Shown: positions 18,402 through 26,577 of the stretch, one piece after another
Layout: each line of letters begins with the position of its first letter
Position numbering within the stretch: the first letter of the stretch is position 1
Assembly (NCBI GenBank): GCA_947642745.1
Contig: CANRTU010000003.1
Span: 35,369 to 99,368 of the forward strand
DNA from: an uncultured Eubacterium sp.
Lineage (GTDB): Bacteria; Bacillota; Clostridia; Lachnospirales; Lachnospiraceae
DNA length: 64,000 nt
Reading direction: 5' to 3'
Made by a program: the position numbers and the translations under genes
The notes under the pieces: model-generated
What the model was told of the DNA's origin: nothing
Database searches by the model: none
Seen by the model: only the letters and a program-made list of their open reading frames with translations

Positions 18402-18424
18402 AAAAAGCAGGCTTTTCACCTGCT
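18402..18424 (-). terminator. Terminator between avd and the template repeat
   Basis: AGCAGG and CCTGCT form a 6-bp stem with a 7-base loop, followed on the minus strand by TTTTT. It begins at the avd stop codon. It could separate the late mRNA from a distinct template RNA, or act as an attenuator. Confidence 0.6.
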
Positions 18425-18834
18425 CATTTCTTTATTGATTTATAGTAGCCGCCAATCATGCGCCCTATTTCGTTGACTTTGCGGGATATGTTTTCATATT
18501 TCTTCAATGACAGACAAGGCTTTCTGCTTCTCATGTATTGTGGGTCAGCGGCTAACCGTATCAGGTGGCGCAACACGTCCACTTCATTGTCCAACTCCCC
18601 CAGCGTTGTCTTTTTATAGTGCTTGTTTTCCAGCGTCACGACAAGCCGCAGGATTGAAAGCATTGTTTCCCGTATATCGTCAGCAAGTTTTCTTTGCGCC
18701 CGTGGAAACTGTTCAATTTCCGGGTTCGTGTAAAGTATCAGCTCATACACTTTGTTTTTCGTTTTGAAGTCTTCTGCCGTTGCATTGTCCCGTACCGGGT
18801 CAAGCTCCGGCAGGCTTTGTGCTTCCTCTGCCAT
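18424..18834 (-). CDS. DGR accessory variability determinant (Avd-like)
   Basis: 136 residues, basic and predicted all-helical, with KVYELILYTNPEIEQFPRAQ, an arginine/lysine-rich central part and a C-terminal GRMIGGYYKSIKK. Size, composition and position between target gene and template repeat fit the Avd family of four-helix-bundle proteins, which form pentamers that bind the reverse transcriptase and template RNA. It is preceded by an A/T-rich gap holding the target-site hairpin. Confidence 0.9.
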   Translation of the reverse strand: MAEEAQSLPELDPVRDNATAEDFKTKNKVYELILYTNPEIEQFPRAQRKLADDIRETMLSILRLVVTLENKHYKKTTLGELDNEVDVLRHLIRLAADPQYMRSRKPCLSLKKYENISRKVNEIGRMIGGYYKSIKK

Positions 18835-18869
18835 TTTTCACCCCGCATTTTTTCTTTTTTTCAGGTCAA

Positions 18870-18891
18870 AGGGCTGGCTGCCGCCAGCCCT
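18870..18891 (-). other. Hairpin downstream of variable repeat 1
   Basis: AGGGCTGGC and GCCAGCCCT form a perfect 9-bp GC-rich stem. On the coding (minus) strand the loop is GGCA, a GRNA-type tetraloop. It begins about 37 bases after the end of VR1. In the Bordetella phage DGR a similar hairpin/cruciform downstream of the variable repeat is needed for efficient target recognition. Confidence 0.75.
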
Positions 18892-18917
18892 CCAGTTCAT
18901 CAGTTTACAGTTTACAG

Positions 18918-19970
18918 TTATTCAACAAAAGCGGAACGGAACGCCACACTGTAGTCGCTGCTAGAACGGGGGCCGTCCAAGTACAACGCCGCAACGCCAC
19001 CGCTGGAAGTGTTGTGGAAACTCGAACCCCGGAAAAGCAGTCTTTCGCCGTGATTTCTCGCCCAATAATGCCCCGGTGACTTCATGCCAGCTTCCGGGAA
19101 AAGCCCTGCTGCAATCAGGATTTTAGGAATTGTCACGCCTGCTACTGCTGCCGTTGTCTTAAATACCCCGTTTGTATCGTTGCTGTCAGTTGTCCTTGTC
19201 GTTACGCTTGTATTTATGCGCAGTGTTGCGTCACTTGCGCTGGTCCTGTCAATCTTCAATGTCCCTGCCGTCCCCGGTTCCACAAGTGTTCCGTTTGGCA
19301 TGATTGCTTTCCACTCTGTACTATTTTCTCCCATGCTGCAATCAGGCTTCATTGCGTGACCATACGGGATAATCTGTATTTCACCGTCTACCAGACGCAT
19401 ACCCGATACCCACTCCCAGCAGTTTCCGCAAAGGTCAGCAATGCCCGCCGCACTGTGGTCATGGTTCCATGTTACCGGTCCGCTTCCCGTTGCAGTCCTG
19501 CCGCCTTTGTGGCTTCCATCTATGTAGGTATTCACGCCCCGTTCCCATGCGTTTTCATAGCTTGCGTCCCAGTTCGTGTTCCCTCTCGGAATGGTCCCGT
19601 TTTTCTCTGCCCATAACATAAGTGCTGCAAAAACGCCGTTCTGGTTCAAGTGCCAGCCTGCACCCTTTTTGCGGCAATACTGCAGTGCTTGGTCAAAATT
19701 GACATAGCAGCGTGGGTCTTTCATTGGCAGGGAATATGCACGGTCATTCACAACACAGTTGATATACTTAGATACCCATATCACGTCTTTTTCTTCCCCG
19801 TCAATAATCCACCACGGCAATACTTCCTGTGTGCCGCCTGCAATAATGTCAGAAAACTTCATCTTAGGGACCCCCACCATGATTGACGGTTTCCCTACAT
19901 CATCAAGAATTACTTTGTTATTGCCGCCAAATGAAGCCACGGCAAGTGCCAAATCATCAAAATTGCTCAT
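18918..19970 (-). CDS. DGR target protein 1, C-type-lectin/FGE-like, probable receptor-binding protein
   Basis: 350 residues. Residues about 100-200 have formylglycine-generating-enzyme-like features (KKGAGWHLNQNGVFAALMLW, then AGIADLCGNCWEWVSGMRL). The C-terminus is the variable repeat: RGSSFHNTSSGGVAALYLDG ending in VAFRSAFVE. This matches the C-type lectin fold of DGR variable proteins such as Mtd. It lies at the tail-fibre end of the tail gene cluster, just downstream of tail protein I, so it is the likely host-binding tip whose binding site the DGR changes. Confidence 0.93.
   Translation of the reverse strand: MSNFDDLALAVASFGGNNKVILDDVGKPSIMVGVPKMKFSDIIAGGTQEVLPWWIIDGEEKDVIWVSKYINCVVNDRAYSLPMKDPRCYVNFDQALQYCRKKGAGWHLNQNGVFAALMLWAEKNGTIPRGNTNWDASYENAWERGVNTYIDGSHKGGRTATGSGPVTWNHDHSAAGIADLCGNCWEWVSGMRLVDGEIQIIPYGHAMKPDCSMGENSTEWKAIMPNGTLVEPGTAGTLKIDRTSASDATLRINTSVTTRTTDSNDTNGVFKTTAAVAGVTIPKILIAAGLFPEAGMKSPGHYWARNHGERLLFRGSSFHNTSSGGVAALYLDGPRSSSDYSVAFRSAFVE
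18929..19039 (-). other. DGR variable repeat 1 (VR1)
   Basis: Matches TR 18253-18363. The 11 differences (on the plus strand T to C seven times, T to A three times, T to G once) all fall on template adenines of the coding strand. The unchanged 3' end GTGGCGTTCCGTTCCGCTT is shared by TR and both variable repeats and should be the start site of cDNA-primed replacement. Confidence 0.96.
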
Positions 19971-19973
19971 TTT

Positions 19974-20324
19974 TTATTCCTCCAATCCCCACAAAATCAG
20001 TGTGCAAAGTGTCATATCAAAATCAATCGGCATAGGTACTTCCCGGACTTCCCCGTTTTCGTCCACGCCGTCTTCTATCATGTCATACCTGCGGGCTGGT
20101 ATCACGATTTCTGCCGCATACTTCTGCGCCTTGCCGCCTGTACCGATTACCACGCCATCTTCCGTGTCAATGCAAATGTCAAGCGTCACTTCATAATCTC
20201 TTTCCCTGCTTGCCAGATTTACGGACAATTCATCATCACCGAAAACCAGCTTGTTTTTCTGCACTTCATATGCAATATGCTTTCCCGGTGTCTTTTCTAC
20301 AACATTGATTTTCTTTGTAGCCAT
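19974..20324 (-). CDS. Small tail-associated protein of unknown function
   Basis: 116 residues, beta-rich and acidic, starting MATKKINVVEKTPGKHIAYE and ending TLCTLILWGLEE. It lies directly upstream of the DGR target with a 3-base gap. Its ribosome binding site AAAGGAGG overlaps the end of the preceding small gene. Such a position suggests a chaperone or attachment protein for the tip protein, but no family is recognised. Confidence 0.65.
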   Translation of the reverse strand: MATKKINVVEKTPGKHIAYEVQKNKLVFGDDELSVNLASRERDYEVTLDICIDTEDGVVIGTGGKAQKYAAEIVIPARRYDMIEDGVDENGEVREVPMPIDFDMTLCTLILWGLEE

Positions 20325-20331
20325 CTTCCCT

Positions 20332-20493
20332 TTACCTCCTTTTGCTGTCCCTTGCTATCTCCCGGCTTCGTGCCGCTATTACTGCCGCTGCTTCCCTCTG
20401 CTCCGGGGTCCCTTTTCCCTGTACCCCAAAAGAACGCAACACATACGCTTCATGCTGCTTTGTTGCTTCCTGCTTTATGATTACATTTGCCAT
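20332..20493 (-). CDS. Small phage protein in the tail-tip cluster
   Basis: 53 residues, MANVIIKQEATKQHEAYVLR to RDSKRR, helical and basic at the end. The start overlaps the stop of the upstream gene (TGATG). Similar very short proteins often lie at the end of phage tail-fibre operons as chaperone-like or unknown proteins. Confidence 0.65.
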   Translation of the reverse strand: MANVIIKQEATKQHEAYVLRSFGVQGKGTPEQREAAAVIAARSREIARDSKRR

Positions 20494-20990
20494 CAATAAA
20501 AACCGCCTTTCACAAATACTTTCAGCTTTGCTTTTTTTGCGCTCCCGGTATACTCGATTTTGAACCCGTTCACAAGTTTTTGTGTCACTTCAATATCTCC
20601 TACGCTTCCCCCGGAACACTCCATGACTTCCGCTGTAACGGTATAGTCAAGATTGTTTCTCGGACGGGTCAATGCAACTGTTTTCACGGAATTATTGAAC
20701 GGATATACCATGCTGTTTGTCAGCTCTACTTCCAGCACATCACCAGACAAGTTTTGTGTCTGCTGCTGCTGGTGTATCACCCCAATTGTCAGCAGTGCCG
20801 CAAGCTCACTGGCGTTTGAAATACCATCCTCCATGTGATTGAAGTTTTTTGCGCTCTGCGGCGTTCCCTGCTGCAATATTTCCCCCTCAACTGGCGTGTG
20901 GGTTATTGTGCCATCTTCGTTCCGGCTTTCCGTGTACCTGTCTTCAAACTCCGTTACATGGTCCTGCCATTCTGTCCACTTGTAAGACAT
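20493..20990 (-). CDS. Putative tail fibre/baseplate protein
   Basis: 165 residues. Near residue 45 NFNHMEDGISNASELA resembles the fibre-joining segment of Firmicutes phage baseplate proteins. The rest is beta-rich and ends VFVKGGFY. It lies between tail protein I and the DGR target, where tail fibre genes are found. The family assignment is uncertain. Confidence 0.6.
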   Translation of the reverse strand: MSYKWTEWQDHVTEFEDRYTESRNEDGTITHTPVEGEILQQGTPQSAKNFNHMEDGISNASELAALLTIGVIHQQQQTQNLSGDVLEVELTNSMVYPFNNSVKTVALTRPRNNLDYTVTAEVMECSGGSVGDIEVTQKLVNGFKIEYTGSAKKAKLKVFVKGGFY

Positions 20991-20993
20991 TGT

Positions 20994-21305
20994 TTACACC
21001 TCCTGTTCTACAAATTTGAATACAAAACGGTACAATGCGCCCTCCTGTACGTCTGAAAGCTCTATTTTTTCCTCTTTCTCTGCCCATAACTGCTTGTTTT
21101 TGTTGTACAGTTCAACCTTTTGTATCGTTGCCGCCGTTTGAAGCTCCGGCGTAATGTTGATATACACCGCAACCCTGCCATCTTTCAGGCGTTCCCTGCG
21201 GTGTATTCGTACTTTCTCCGTCTTCCCGTTCACTGTCACTTGTGCGTATGCAATGATAGTGTCAAGAAAGTCTTTGAAGTCTTCTATTGCCTGCGGTGTC
21301 AGCAT
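20994..21305 (-). CDS. Small tail-cluster protein of unknown function
   Basis: 103 residues, MLTPQAIEDFKDFLDTIIAY to VFKFVEQEV, a short helix followed by beta strands. No family recognised. It is four bases from its downstream neighbour and 16 from tail protein I, so it is part of the baseplate/fibre operon. Confidence 0.65.
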   Translation of the reverse strand: MLTPQAIEDFKDFLDTIIAYAQVTVNGKTEKVRIHRRERLKDGRVAVYINITPELQTAATIQKVELYNKNKQLWAEKEEKIELSDVQEGALYRFVFKFVEQEV

Positions 21306-21321
21306 GATTTTTCACCCCCTT

Positions 21322-22788
21322 TCATAGCTTCCGCTTATTCCCACAAAGAGTTGTTTTGTGCTGGAAAACTGCTGTCTGCACTTCTCCCCCTATGGTTCCG
21401 CCCCCTGCCTGCTGCCCCTCTGCGTTCCTCTGTGGCGTTTCTCCGGCGTTTTTCTGCCCTGCTGGTATATTTCTATACCCTAACGCATTTAACGCCGTTT
21501 CTGCGTCAATCTGTGTGTCAGAATGGCATAATATTGTATTGCGTTCCGGGGCGGTCCCTGCCTGCGGCATGGAAAACATAAAATCTTCTGCCGCTTCCTC
21601 CACCGTGACTGTTTCCCCGCTGTTCTTTCCCCTGCGGTTCCTGTCCGGGGCGGTCCCTGCTTCCGGGACGGAATACGGAAAACTTTCTTTTTCCGCTTCT
21701 GCCGCAATGACCGTTTCAACCGCTGCCCCCTTGTGGCTTCTCTGTGGCGTTTCTCCGGCGTTTTTCTGCCCTGCTGGTATATTTCTATACCCTAACGCAT
21801 TTAACGCCGTTTCTGCGTCAATCTGCGTTGCAGAATAGCGGAATACAATATTGCGTTCCGGGACAGTTCCTGCTTCCGGGACTGAAAACGGAAAACCTGC
21901 CGCCCCGTCTTCCACCACAACGCCCGTTTCAACTGCTGCCCCCTTGTGGCTTCTCTGTGGCGTTTCTCCGGCGTTTTTCTGCCCTGCTGGTATATTTCTA
22001 TACCTGTTTGCTTTTAACGCCGTTTTTACGTCAATGCGGCTGTCAGAATGACGGAACACAACATTGCGCTGCGGGACGGTTCCTGCAAGCGGCGGCAGGA
22101 ATATAAACCCAGCCGCTTCCGTCCCTACTACAATACAACTGCCAGACTGTGCGCCCCTCCTGTTTCTTTGCGGGTATGTTCCAGCCAGCAGCCTGTTTGT
22201 CAGCGGGTTTTTGTATATAAAGCAATCTGTGTGGGTCATAATAGTACAGTAAATGCGTGACTGGTACACTATTTCATCAAGCCAGCTTGAAAGCCTTTTA
22301 TACATCTTTACCGCATTTACTATTTCCCTGTAACTTGCCGTTATCCTGTTTGACGATACATCACACACAATATGGAAGTGGTGCGGCTGCCCCTCATACT
22401 CGAACCATTCTTCTACTTCACTAATCGGGTATAGCCCGCTTAGTCCTTTTTCTATTGCGTATTTTGTCCCCATTTTCTTGTGAACTTTCACGCTGTTTTT
22501 CAGTATGTCCCGCTTTGCCGCCAGCGGGTATGAATAGTCGTACCAGTCAACGTGCATATCAAAAGCAAGTATGTCAATCAGTTCTTCTGGCAATTCGTCA
22601 ATCCTTGAATATATCAGTACATTATCAATTTCCGCACTCACGCCCAGCATTTGTTCTGTGACTGCTGCCGCCAGTGCTTTCATTTTCGGGTCCCGTTTCA
22701 GTGTTTCCGGCAGATAGTCCGCAAAGTTCGTGCTGTATATGTCCCTGCCGGGGCTTCTTATGCCTTTACCGTCAGCCAACTTCAACAC
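21322..22788 (-). CDS. Tail protein I (baseplate) with repeated C-terminal region
   Basis: 488 residues. The first 190 or so resemble P2 tail protein I: LPETLKRDPKMKALAAAVTE, LPEELIDILAFDMHVDWYDY, and EWFEYEGQPHHFHIVCDV. The following 300 residues are unusual. They hold three copies of RNIPAGQKNAGETPQR and five of a GTxPxRN unit. The start overlaps the end of the J gene. The repeats probably form a flexible or fibrous extension at the baseplate near the receptor-binding protein. Confidence 0.82.
   Translation of the reverse strand: MLKLADGKGIRSPGRDIYSTNFADYLPETLKRDPKMKALAAAVTEQMLGVSAEIDNVLIYSRIDELPEELIDILAFDMHVDWYDYSYPLAAKRDILKNSVKVHKKMGTKYAIEKGLSGLYPISEVEEWFEYEGQPHHFHIVCDVSSNRITASYREIVNAVKMYKRLSSWLDEIVYQSRIYCTIMTHTDCFIYKNPLTNRLLAGTYPQRNRRGAQSGSCIVVGTEAAGFIFLPPLAGTVPQRNVVFRHSDSRIDVKTALKANRYRNIPAGQKNAGETPQRSHKGAAVETGVVVEDGAAGFPFSVPEAGTVPERNIVFRYSATQIDAETALNALGYRNIPAGQKNAGETPQRSHKGAAVETVIAAEAEKESFPYSVPEAGTAPDRNRRGKNSGETVTVEEAAEDFMFSMPQAGTAPERNTILCHSDTQIDAETALNALGYRNIPAGQKNAGETPQRNAEGQQAGGGTIGGEVQTAVFQHKTTLCGNKRKL
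21433..22036. repeat. Three DNA repeats within the tail protein I gene
   Basis: An 80-base unit (core ctccggcgtttttctgccct and ctggtatatttctata) occurs at about 21433-21513, 21743-21827 and 21958-22036. The copies stay in frame and encode the IPAGQKNAGETPQR modules. Near-identity of the DNA suggests recent duplication or gene conversion. Confidence 0.75.
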
Positions 22789-23914
22789 CCCCGTTCAATA
22801 CCTGCATTGTGTCCCGGACAATGCGTGCAACGTGCGTTTCTTCCACAACCCTGTATTCTGGTTTCCTCACCTCCACACGCTTCACCCCGGCTTCCATGAT
22901 TTTCTGCACTAAATAAGACGGGTTTATATCCCGCCCCATTTTCCCGGTCTGCCATGTTATGTATTCCTCTACCGCCGCCCGTGTTTCCCGTTCAATGATA
23001 CTGCTGCTTGCCTGCGTGTTCTTCTCAATCCAGAAAGTCAAATCAATTTCAAACGGGTCTTCTTCCGGCGCAGATACTATCACCGTATCTGTCAGCGGGC
23101 GCACATCATCAGCACTTAACTTTTCGTATATCTCCTGCAGTACCGCTTCTGTTGGCTGTTCGCCGCCCTGCAAAAGCACACGCACATCAACCACACCCGG
23201 CTCCGGCGTTGTTGCCGCAACGTCCACGACTGCTGCCGTCACTGATTTTGCGTGGTATATATAGCTGTTTGCCGGTCCTGCCGTTGAAAAGCTCTCCATG
23301 CTTTCCCTCATGCGCTCGTAATACTCTTTGTCTTCCTCCTGCTCTGCCCCGCCGCTGGTCTTCGTTATGTTCTCGACTTTCAAATAATAGTCGTATACGT
23401 CCACAATCTCTTTCACCCGCCCCGCCGCAAGGTCATTCCCAACGGTTCCAGCACTCTGGCACTTCCCGCCCACGTCACCATACGTACTTCCGGCAGGTAT
23501 TTCCAGTTCTTCCGTTGTTTCAAAAACAAGTTCGTCAAAACTGATACGGGTCCCGGCAGGTATTATCACGCTTTGTTTCTGCGCTTCCGATATGTAGCAC
23601 CTGAAAACTGTAACCGCTGGCTTTGCCGGAAGCCTTTCAATATCCTTGAAAAGCTCTGCAAGGCTGTCTAAATATTCCCCGTTTGCATACCGTGGCACGT
23701 TCTTTTTTGCGACTTCATCAATTAAAACCCTCTGCTGCACGACTATTGCCGCACACCACGCAAGAAAAAGCCTTTCCGGGGACGCTGGCTGCATTTTATA
23801 GTCTTTCCTGCCGCTTTCCCTCATAAAAAGTTCATACAAGGCAATCATATTGCTTTCTATGGTTTCCGTATCAGTTTCAAGAAACTGTATATCGGGGTAT
23901 TCTCTAATCGCCAT
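22772..23914 (-). CDS. Baseplate J-like protein
   Basis: 380 residues matching the P2 J/baseplate J family: AIREYPDIQFLETDTETIE at the start, RYANGEYLDSLAELF, VIIPAGTRISFD, and a C-terminal GRDINPSYLVQKIMEAGVKR. The ATG at 23914 is chosen because GAGGGGGTGGAAGAAG lies just before it; the longer frame to 23932 is less likely. It forms part of the baseplate wedge and is coupled to W upstream and I downstream. Confidence 0.88.
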   Translation of the reverse strand: MAIREYPDIQFLETDTETIESNMIALYELFMRESGRKDYKMQPASPERLFLAWCAAIVVQQRVLIDEVAKKNVPRYANGEYLDSLAELFKDIERLPAKPAVTVFRCYISEAQKQSVIIPAGTRISFDELVFETTEELEIPAGSTYGDVGGKCQSAGTVGNDLAAGRVKEIVDVYDYYLKVENITKTSGGAEQEEDKEYYERMRESMESFSTAGPANSYIYHAKSVTAAVVDVAATTPEPGVVDVRVLLQGGEQPTEAVLQEIYEKLSADDVRPLTDTVIVSAPEEDPFEIDLTFWIEKNTQASSSIIERETRAAVEEYITWQTGKMGRDINPSYLVQKIMEAGVKRVEVRKPEYRVVEETHVARIVRDTMQVLNGGVEVG

Positions 23915-24245
23915 CTTCTTCCACCCCCTCAATTTCTACTACTGGTATCAATATCCCCTGCAACGGGTATGAATAGTCAGGCATTTCAAATGTCACGCCG
24001 CCTATTATTGCCCGTGGCTCGTATTCGTCTATCTGGTCATAGATGTACGCCACAAGCATATTTTCCACCACGTTTATAGGTCTTTTCAAAAGCTCCCCCG
24101 GAAGTCCCAGCCCCCGCAACATAGGCGCAGACTTCATCACCGTATCAAGTATTATTGCTACATTCTGCAATACTTCTTGATGTACGTTTGCCGGGGCAAG
24201 GTCTATGTTTTCCAGCAGTTTCCCGTCACCTCTTACAATCTCCAT
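23904..24245 (-). CDS. Baseplate wedge protein, gp25/W-like
   Basis: 113 residues. ANVHQEVLQNVAIILDTVMK and a central ENMLVAYIYDQIDEYEPRAI followed by beta strands are typical of the gp25/IraD-like (P2 W) family. It lies between the V/U-like genes and J, as in P2-like phages. The stop overlaps the J start. Confidence 0.8.
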   Translation of the reverse strand: MEIVRGDGKLLENIDLAPANVHQEVLQNVAIILDTVMKSAPMLRGLGLPGELLKRPINVVENMLVAYIYDQIDEYEPRAIIGGVTFEMPDYSYPLQGILIPVVEIEGVEEDGD

Positions 24246-24251
24246 AAAAAA

Positions 24252-24653
24252 TCACCTCTTTGGATATTCTTTCAGCGTCACTTTGATTTTTGCCGCCCAT
24301 AGGTTGCCTTTTTTATCAAACCTTTGCAGCTCAACGCTTCCTTTCTCCATCACCCACTTGTAATTTCCATACACCTTGCCGCCGATTACAAGCCGCCTTG
24401 CATATCCTTTTCTAATCATTTTCCGCATTTTCTTTATTTGTTTTAGCGGCGTTACCCCTAAAAATACAGAAAGCACCATTGAAAATGATATTGTTTCAAT
24501 CTCTGGTCCCATGTACTCTATCAGGTCTGCTTTTATATGCCTGTCGTGCGTGGCGTACTTTGCGGAAAAGTCCCAGCTCATGCCGTCAAACGTCCGCACG
24601 AACTTGTCAGACACTTTGAAAGTCAGGTCCCCAAAACTTCCTATCTGTGCCAT
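24252..24653 (-). CDS. Tail protein, P2 U-like
   Basis: 133 residues, AQIGSFGDLTFKVSDKFVRT at the start and a later RLVIGGKVYGNYKWVMEKGS. This pattern (phage P2 GpU/DUF-type tail completion protein) is common next to gpD in P2-like tails of Firmicutes. It is inferred to act at tail completion. Confidence 0.65.
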   Translation of the reverse strand: MAQIGSFGDLTFKVSDKFVRTFDGMSWDFSAKYATHDRHIKADLIEYMGPEIETISFSMVLSVFLGVTPLKQIKKMRKMIRKGYARRLVIGGKVYGNYKWVMEKGSVELQRFDKKGNLWAAKIKVTLKEYPKR

Positions 24654-25037
24654 TTACTTTATACCTCCTAAAATGTACCCCTCCCCGTCCCCGTCTGGTA
24701 TCATCAGGCAAAGAACCATGTCCCCTACTTCTGGAAGCCAGTATGCCAGCCACGCTTTATGCACTGTTGGGGACGGGTTGCGCACAACTTCATCATCATG
24801 GTATGAAGCGTTTATTGATACGTCCGTAACGTCATTTTTTATCCTGCCCGCTTCATCTTCCACCCACGCTTCCACCGTGTCATGTATGATATGCCGCTTT
24901 TGTATCAAAATGTGAAGCTCCCCGGATATAATGCCGCCTTTGTCTCCAAACTTCACACGGGCTTTCATTTTCTTTTTGTCTACGCTCTGCACAATCCCTT
25001 TACGCACAATATTTTTCAGCTCTGTTATATCTGCCAT
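24654..25037 (-). CDS. Baseplate assembly protein V (spike base)
   Basis: 127 residues. The N-terminal part RKGIVQSVDKKKMKARVKFG is the OB-fold start of P2 V-like spike proteins, and WLAYWLPEVGDMVLCLMIPD with EGYILGGIK is the conserved end of that fold. No long spike helix follows, so it may need a separate tip. It lies between D and the U-like gene. Confidence 0.8.
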   Translation of the reverse strand: MADITELKNIVRKGIVQSVDKKKMKARVKFGDKGGIISGELHILIQKRHIIHDTVEAWVEDEAGRIKNDVTDVSINASYHDDEVVRNPSPTVHKAWLAYWLPEVGDMVLCLMIPDGDGEGYILGGIK

Positions 25038-26365
25038 TAGTACCCCTCCAATATCTGTTTTAATGACAAGTCAACCGTGTAGCCGTCAAGCAAATTGTGT
25101 TTCGCCTGTGTTACCTTGTATTTCTTGTCGAACTGCTGGAAGCCTTTCAGCTTTACCGTAATACCCGCCACAAGTGATACATCACCCACGACTTTCAGGC
25201 TTGCCGTGTACTCCTGTGTATTCTTTTCCCGCAGGCGTTTTTTTGCCAGCCTGATTGCTTCCGCTTTGCTGTTCACCTTTTCATTTATTTCTAATGTCTG
25301 CCCCGTCCCGGTCTTGCTGTCCGGGGTGTATGTATATTCAATGGTTTCTTTGCTGTCCGGGTCCGTGTAGGAAACGTGGCATGAAGTATACGCCGTGTCC
25401 GTCAGCTTTGTACCCATTTTGTATGAAATAATATCCCCGCTGCCTTTTTTGAAAGTCTTCACTGCAGGCTTTTTGTCATACTCGGCAGCGTCATATATTA
25501 CTATTGTCAAAGTCGTAACTTTCAATGCCATGCCCGCCGCATGACATAGCCCTTGTAAAAATTTAATGTCGGAAGTCTGCACCTGCTCTTTCCGCTTGTA
25601 TGTCGGGTTTTCGCTGGCTTCATACATCAGTTTCAGCCCGTTTTTACCCGCTATTTCCTGCCCTATCCCTTTGAGTGATATTTTTTCCCACGCCTTGTTT
25701 TTCTTCTCCATTCGTAGCTTTGAAGTGTACGGGATTGACGTGCTTTTCACTGTTATTTTGTCAGGCGGTCCAGACATATCCACACTGTCAATTTCAAATG
25801 TCCCCATGTCCAGTGTTACGTCTTTCCCCGTGTCGTTCCAGTTCTTTTGCACCAGCACGGCAGATACAAGTTTCGGTTTCGCCCCGCTTGAACCGCCGGA
25901 ACCTCCCGCCCCCTGCCCTTTTTCGCTTTCTTCCTTTTCTTTCACCGTGCTTGACGCTCCCCCGCCTGTTGTTATCTTGAATACCTGCCCCGGATATATC
26001 AAGTTAGGGTTTTTGATGTTATTTTCCTGCGCTATCTGTGGATATTTTGTGCCGCTTCCCAAATACTTTGAAGCAATCGCCCATAGGGTGTCCCCTCTCT
26101 GCACCACATAATTTATTGTTTTTTCATCTTCAACTTTCTTTTCAACCTGCTTTTTGCTTTTTGAAGTCGTTGGCTTCACTTCCAGCCAATTCCCCAGCAG
26201 TTTGTTTTCCCGGTCTTCATAAGTTATCTGCAAGTCGTCCGTGCTGTCTTCTTCTTCGTCCGTGTAGGTTGCCCCCGTCAAATGCAGGTTGATGTTTTCC
26301 GGCACGTCCACGCCGTTGAACTTTAGTTTTAACTGCACACGCCTTGCCAGTTTTTTATCGCTCAC
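25037..26365 (-). CDS. Late control D-like tail protein (VgrG/gpD family) with LysM insertion
   Basis: 443 residues. A LysM domain (YVVQRGDTLWAIASKYLGSG) lies near residues 85-135 inside a gpD-type baseplate hub protein. The later part has KTVTSIPYTSKL-like strands, SDIKFLQGLCHAAGMALKVT and TAYTSCHVSYTDPDSKET, typical of the family. The GTG at 26365 overlaps the stop of gene X (GTGA) and is preceded by AAGGGGG. The protein forms the hub between tube and spike, and the LysM may touch peptidoglycan on entry. Confidence 0.85.
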   Translation of the reverse strand: MSDKKLARRVQLKLKFNGVDVPENINLHLTGATYTDEEEDSTDDLQITYEDRENKLLGNWLEVKPTTSKSKKQVEKKVEDEKTINYVVQRGDTLWAIASKYLGSGTKYPQIAQENNIKNPNLIYPGQVFKITTGGGASSTVKEKEESEKGQGAGGSGGSSGAKPKLVSAVLVQKNWNDTGKDVTLDMGTFEIDSVDMSGPPDKITVKSTSIPYTSKLRMEKKNKAWEKISLKGIGQEIAGKNGLKLMYEASENPTYKRKEQVQTSDIKFLQGLCHAAGMALKVTTLTIVIYDAAEYDKKPAVKTFKKGSGDIISYKMGTKLTDTAYTSCHVSYTDPDSKETIEYTYTPDSKTGTGQTLEINEKVNSKAEAIRLAKKRLREKNTQEYTASLKVVGDVSLVAGITVKLKGFQQFDKKYKVTQAKHNLLDGYTVDLSLKQILEGY

Positions 26366-26577
26366 GACAAAATCCCCCTTTTCCACGGCGGCAGCTCCAT
26401 GTTTGGCTCGTCTTCAACCTCCGGGATAGTGAGAACTACCCCGGCGGGAAAGACGAACAACTCGGCGTATTTTGCGTTTGCCCTTATCAGCTTATCGGTA
26501 TGCAGGACGCTTCCCATCTGCTCATATGCTATTTTGTCCCACATATCCCCGGATATTGTTGTATAAGTATCACGCAT
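26362..26577 (-). CDS. Tail protein X (LysM-like)
   Basis: 71 residues from MRDTYTTISGDMWDKIAYEQ to PPWKRGILS. The WDKIAYEQMGS and FPAGVVLTIPEV segments match the P2 X family, a small LysM-like tail protein. An upstream run of ATG codons opens the frame to 26613; AAAGGCGG before 26577 decides the start. It overlaps both the tape measure gene and gene D. Confidence 0.85.
   Translation of the reverse strand: MRDTYTTISGDMWDKIAYEQMGSVLHTDKLIRANAKYAELFVFPAGVVLTIPEVEDEPNMELPPWKRGILS

Noticed and set aside
21433..22036. The tail protein I repeats as further DGR template or variable repeats
   Set aside because: They do not match TR, and their differences are not restricted to adenines.
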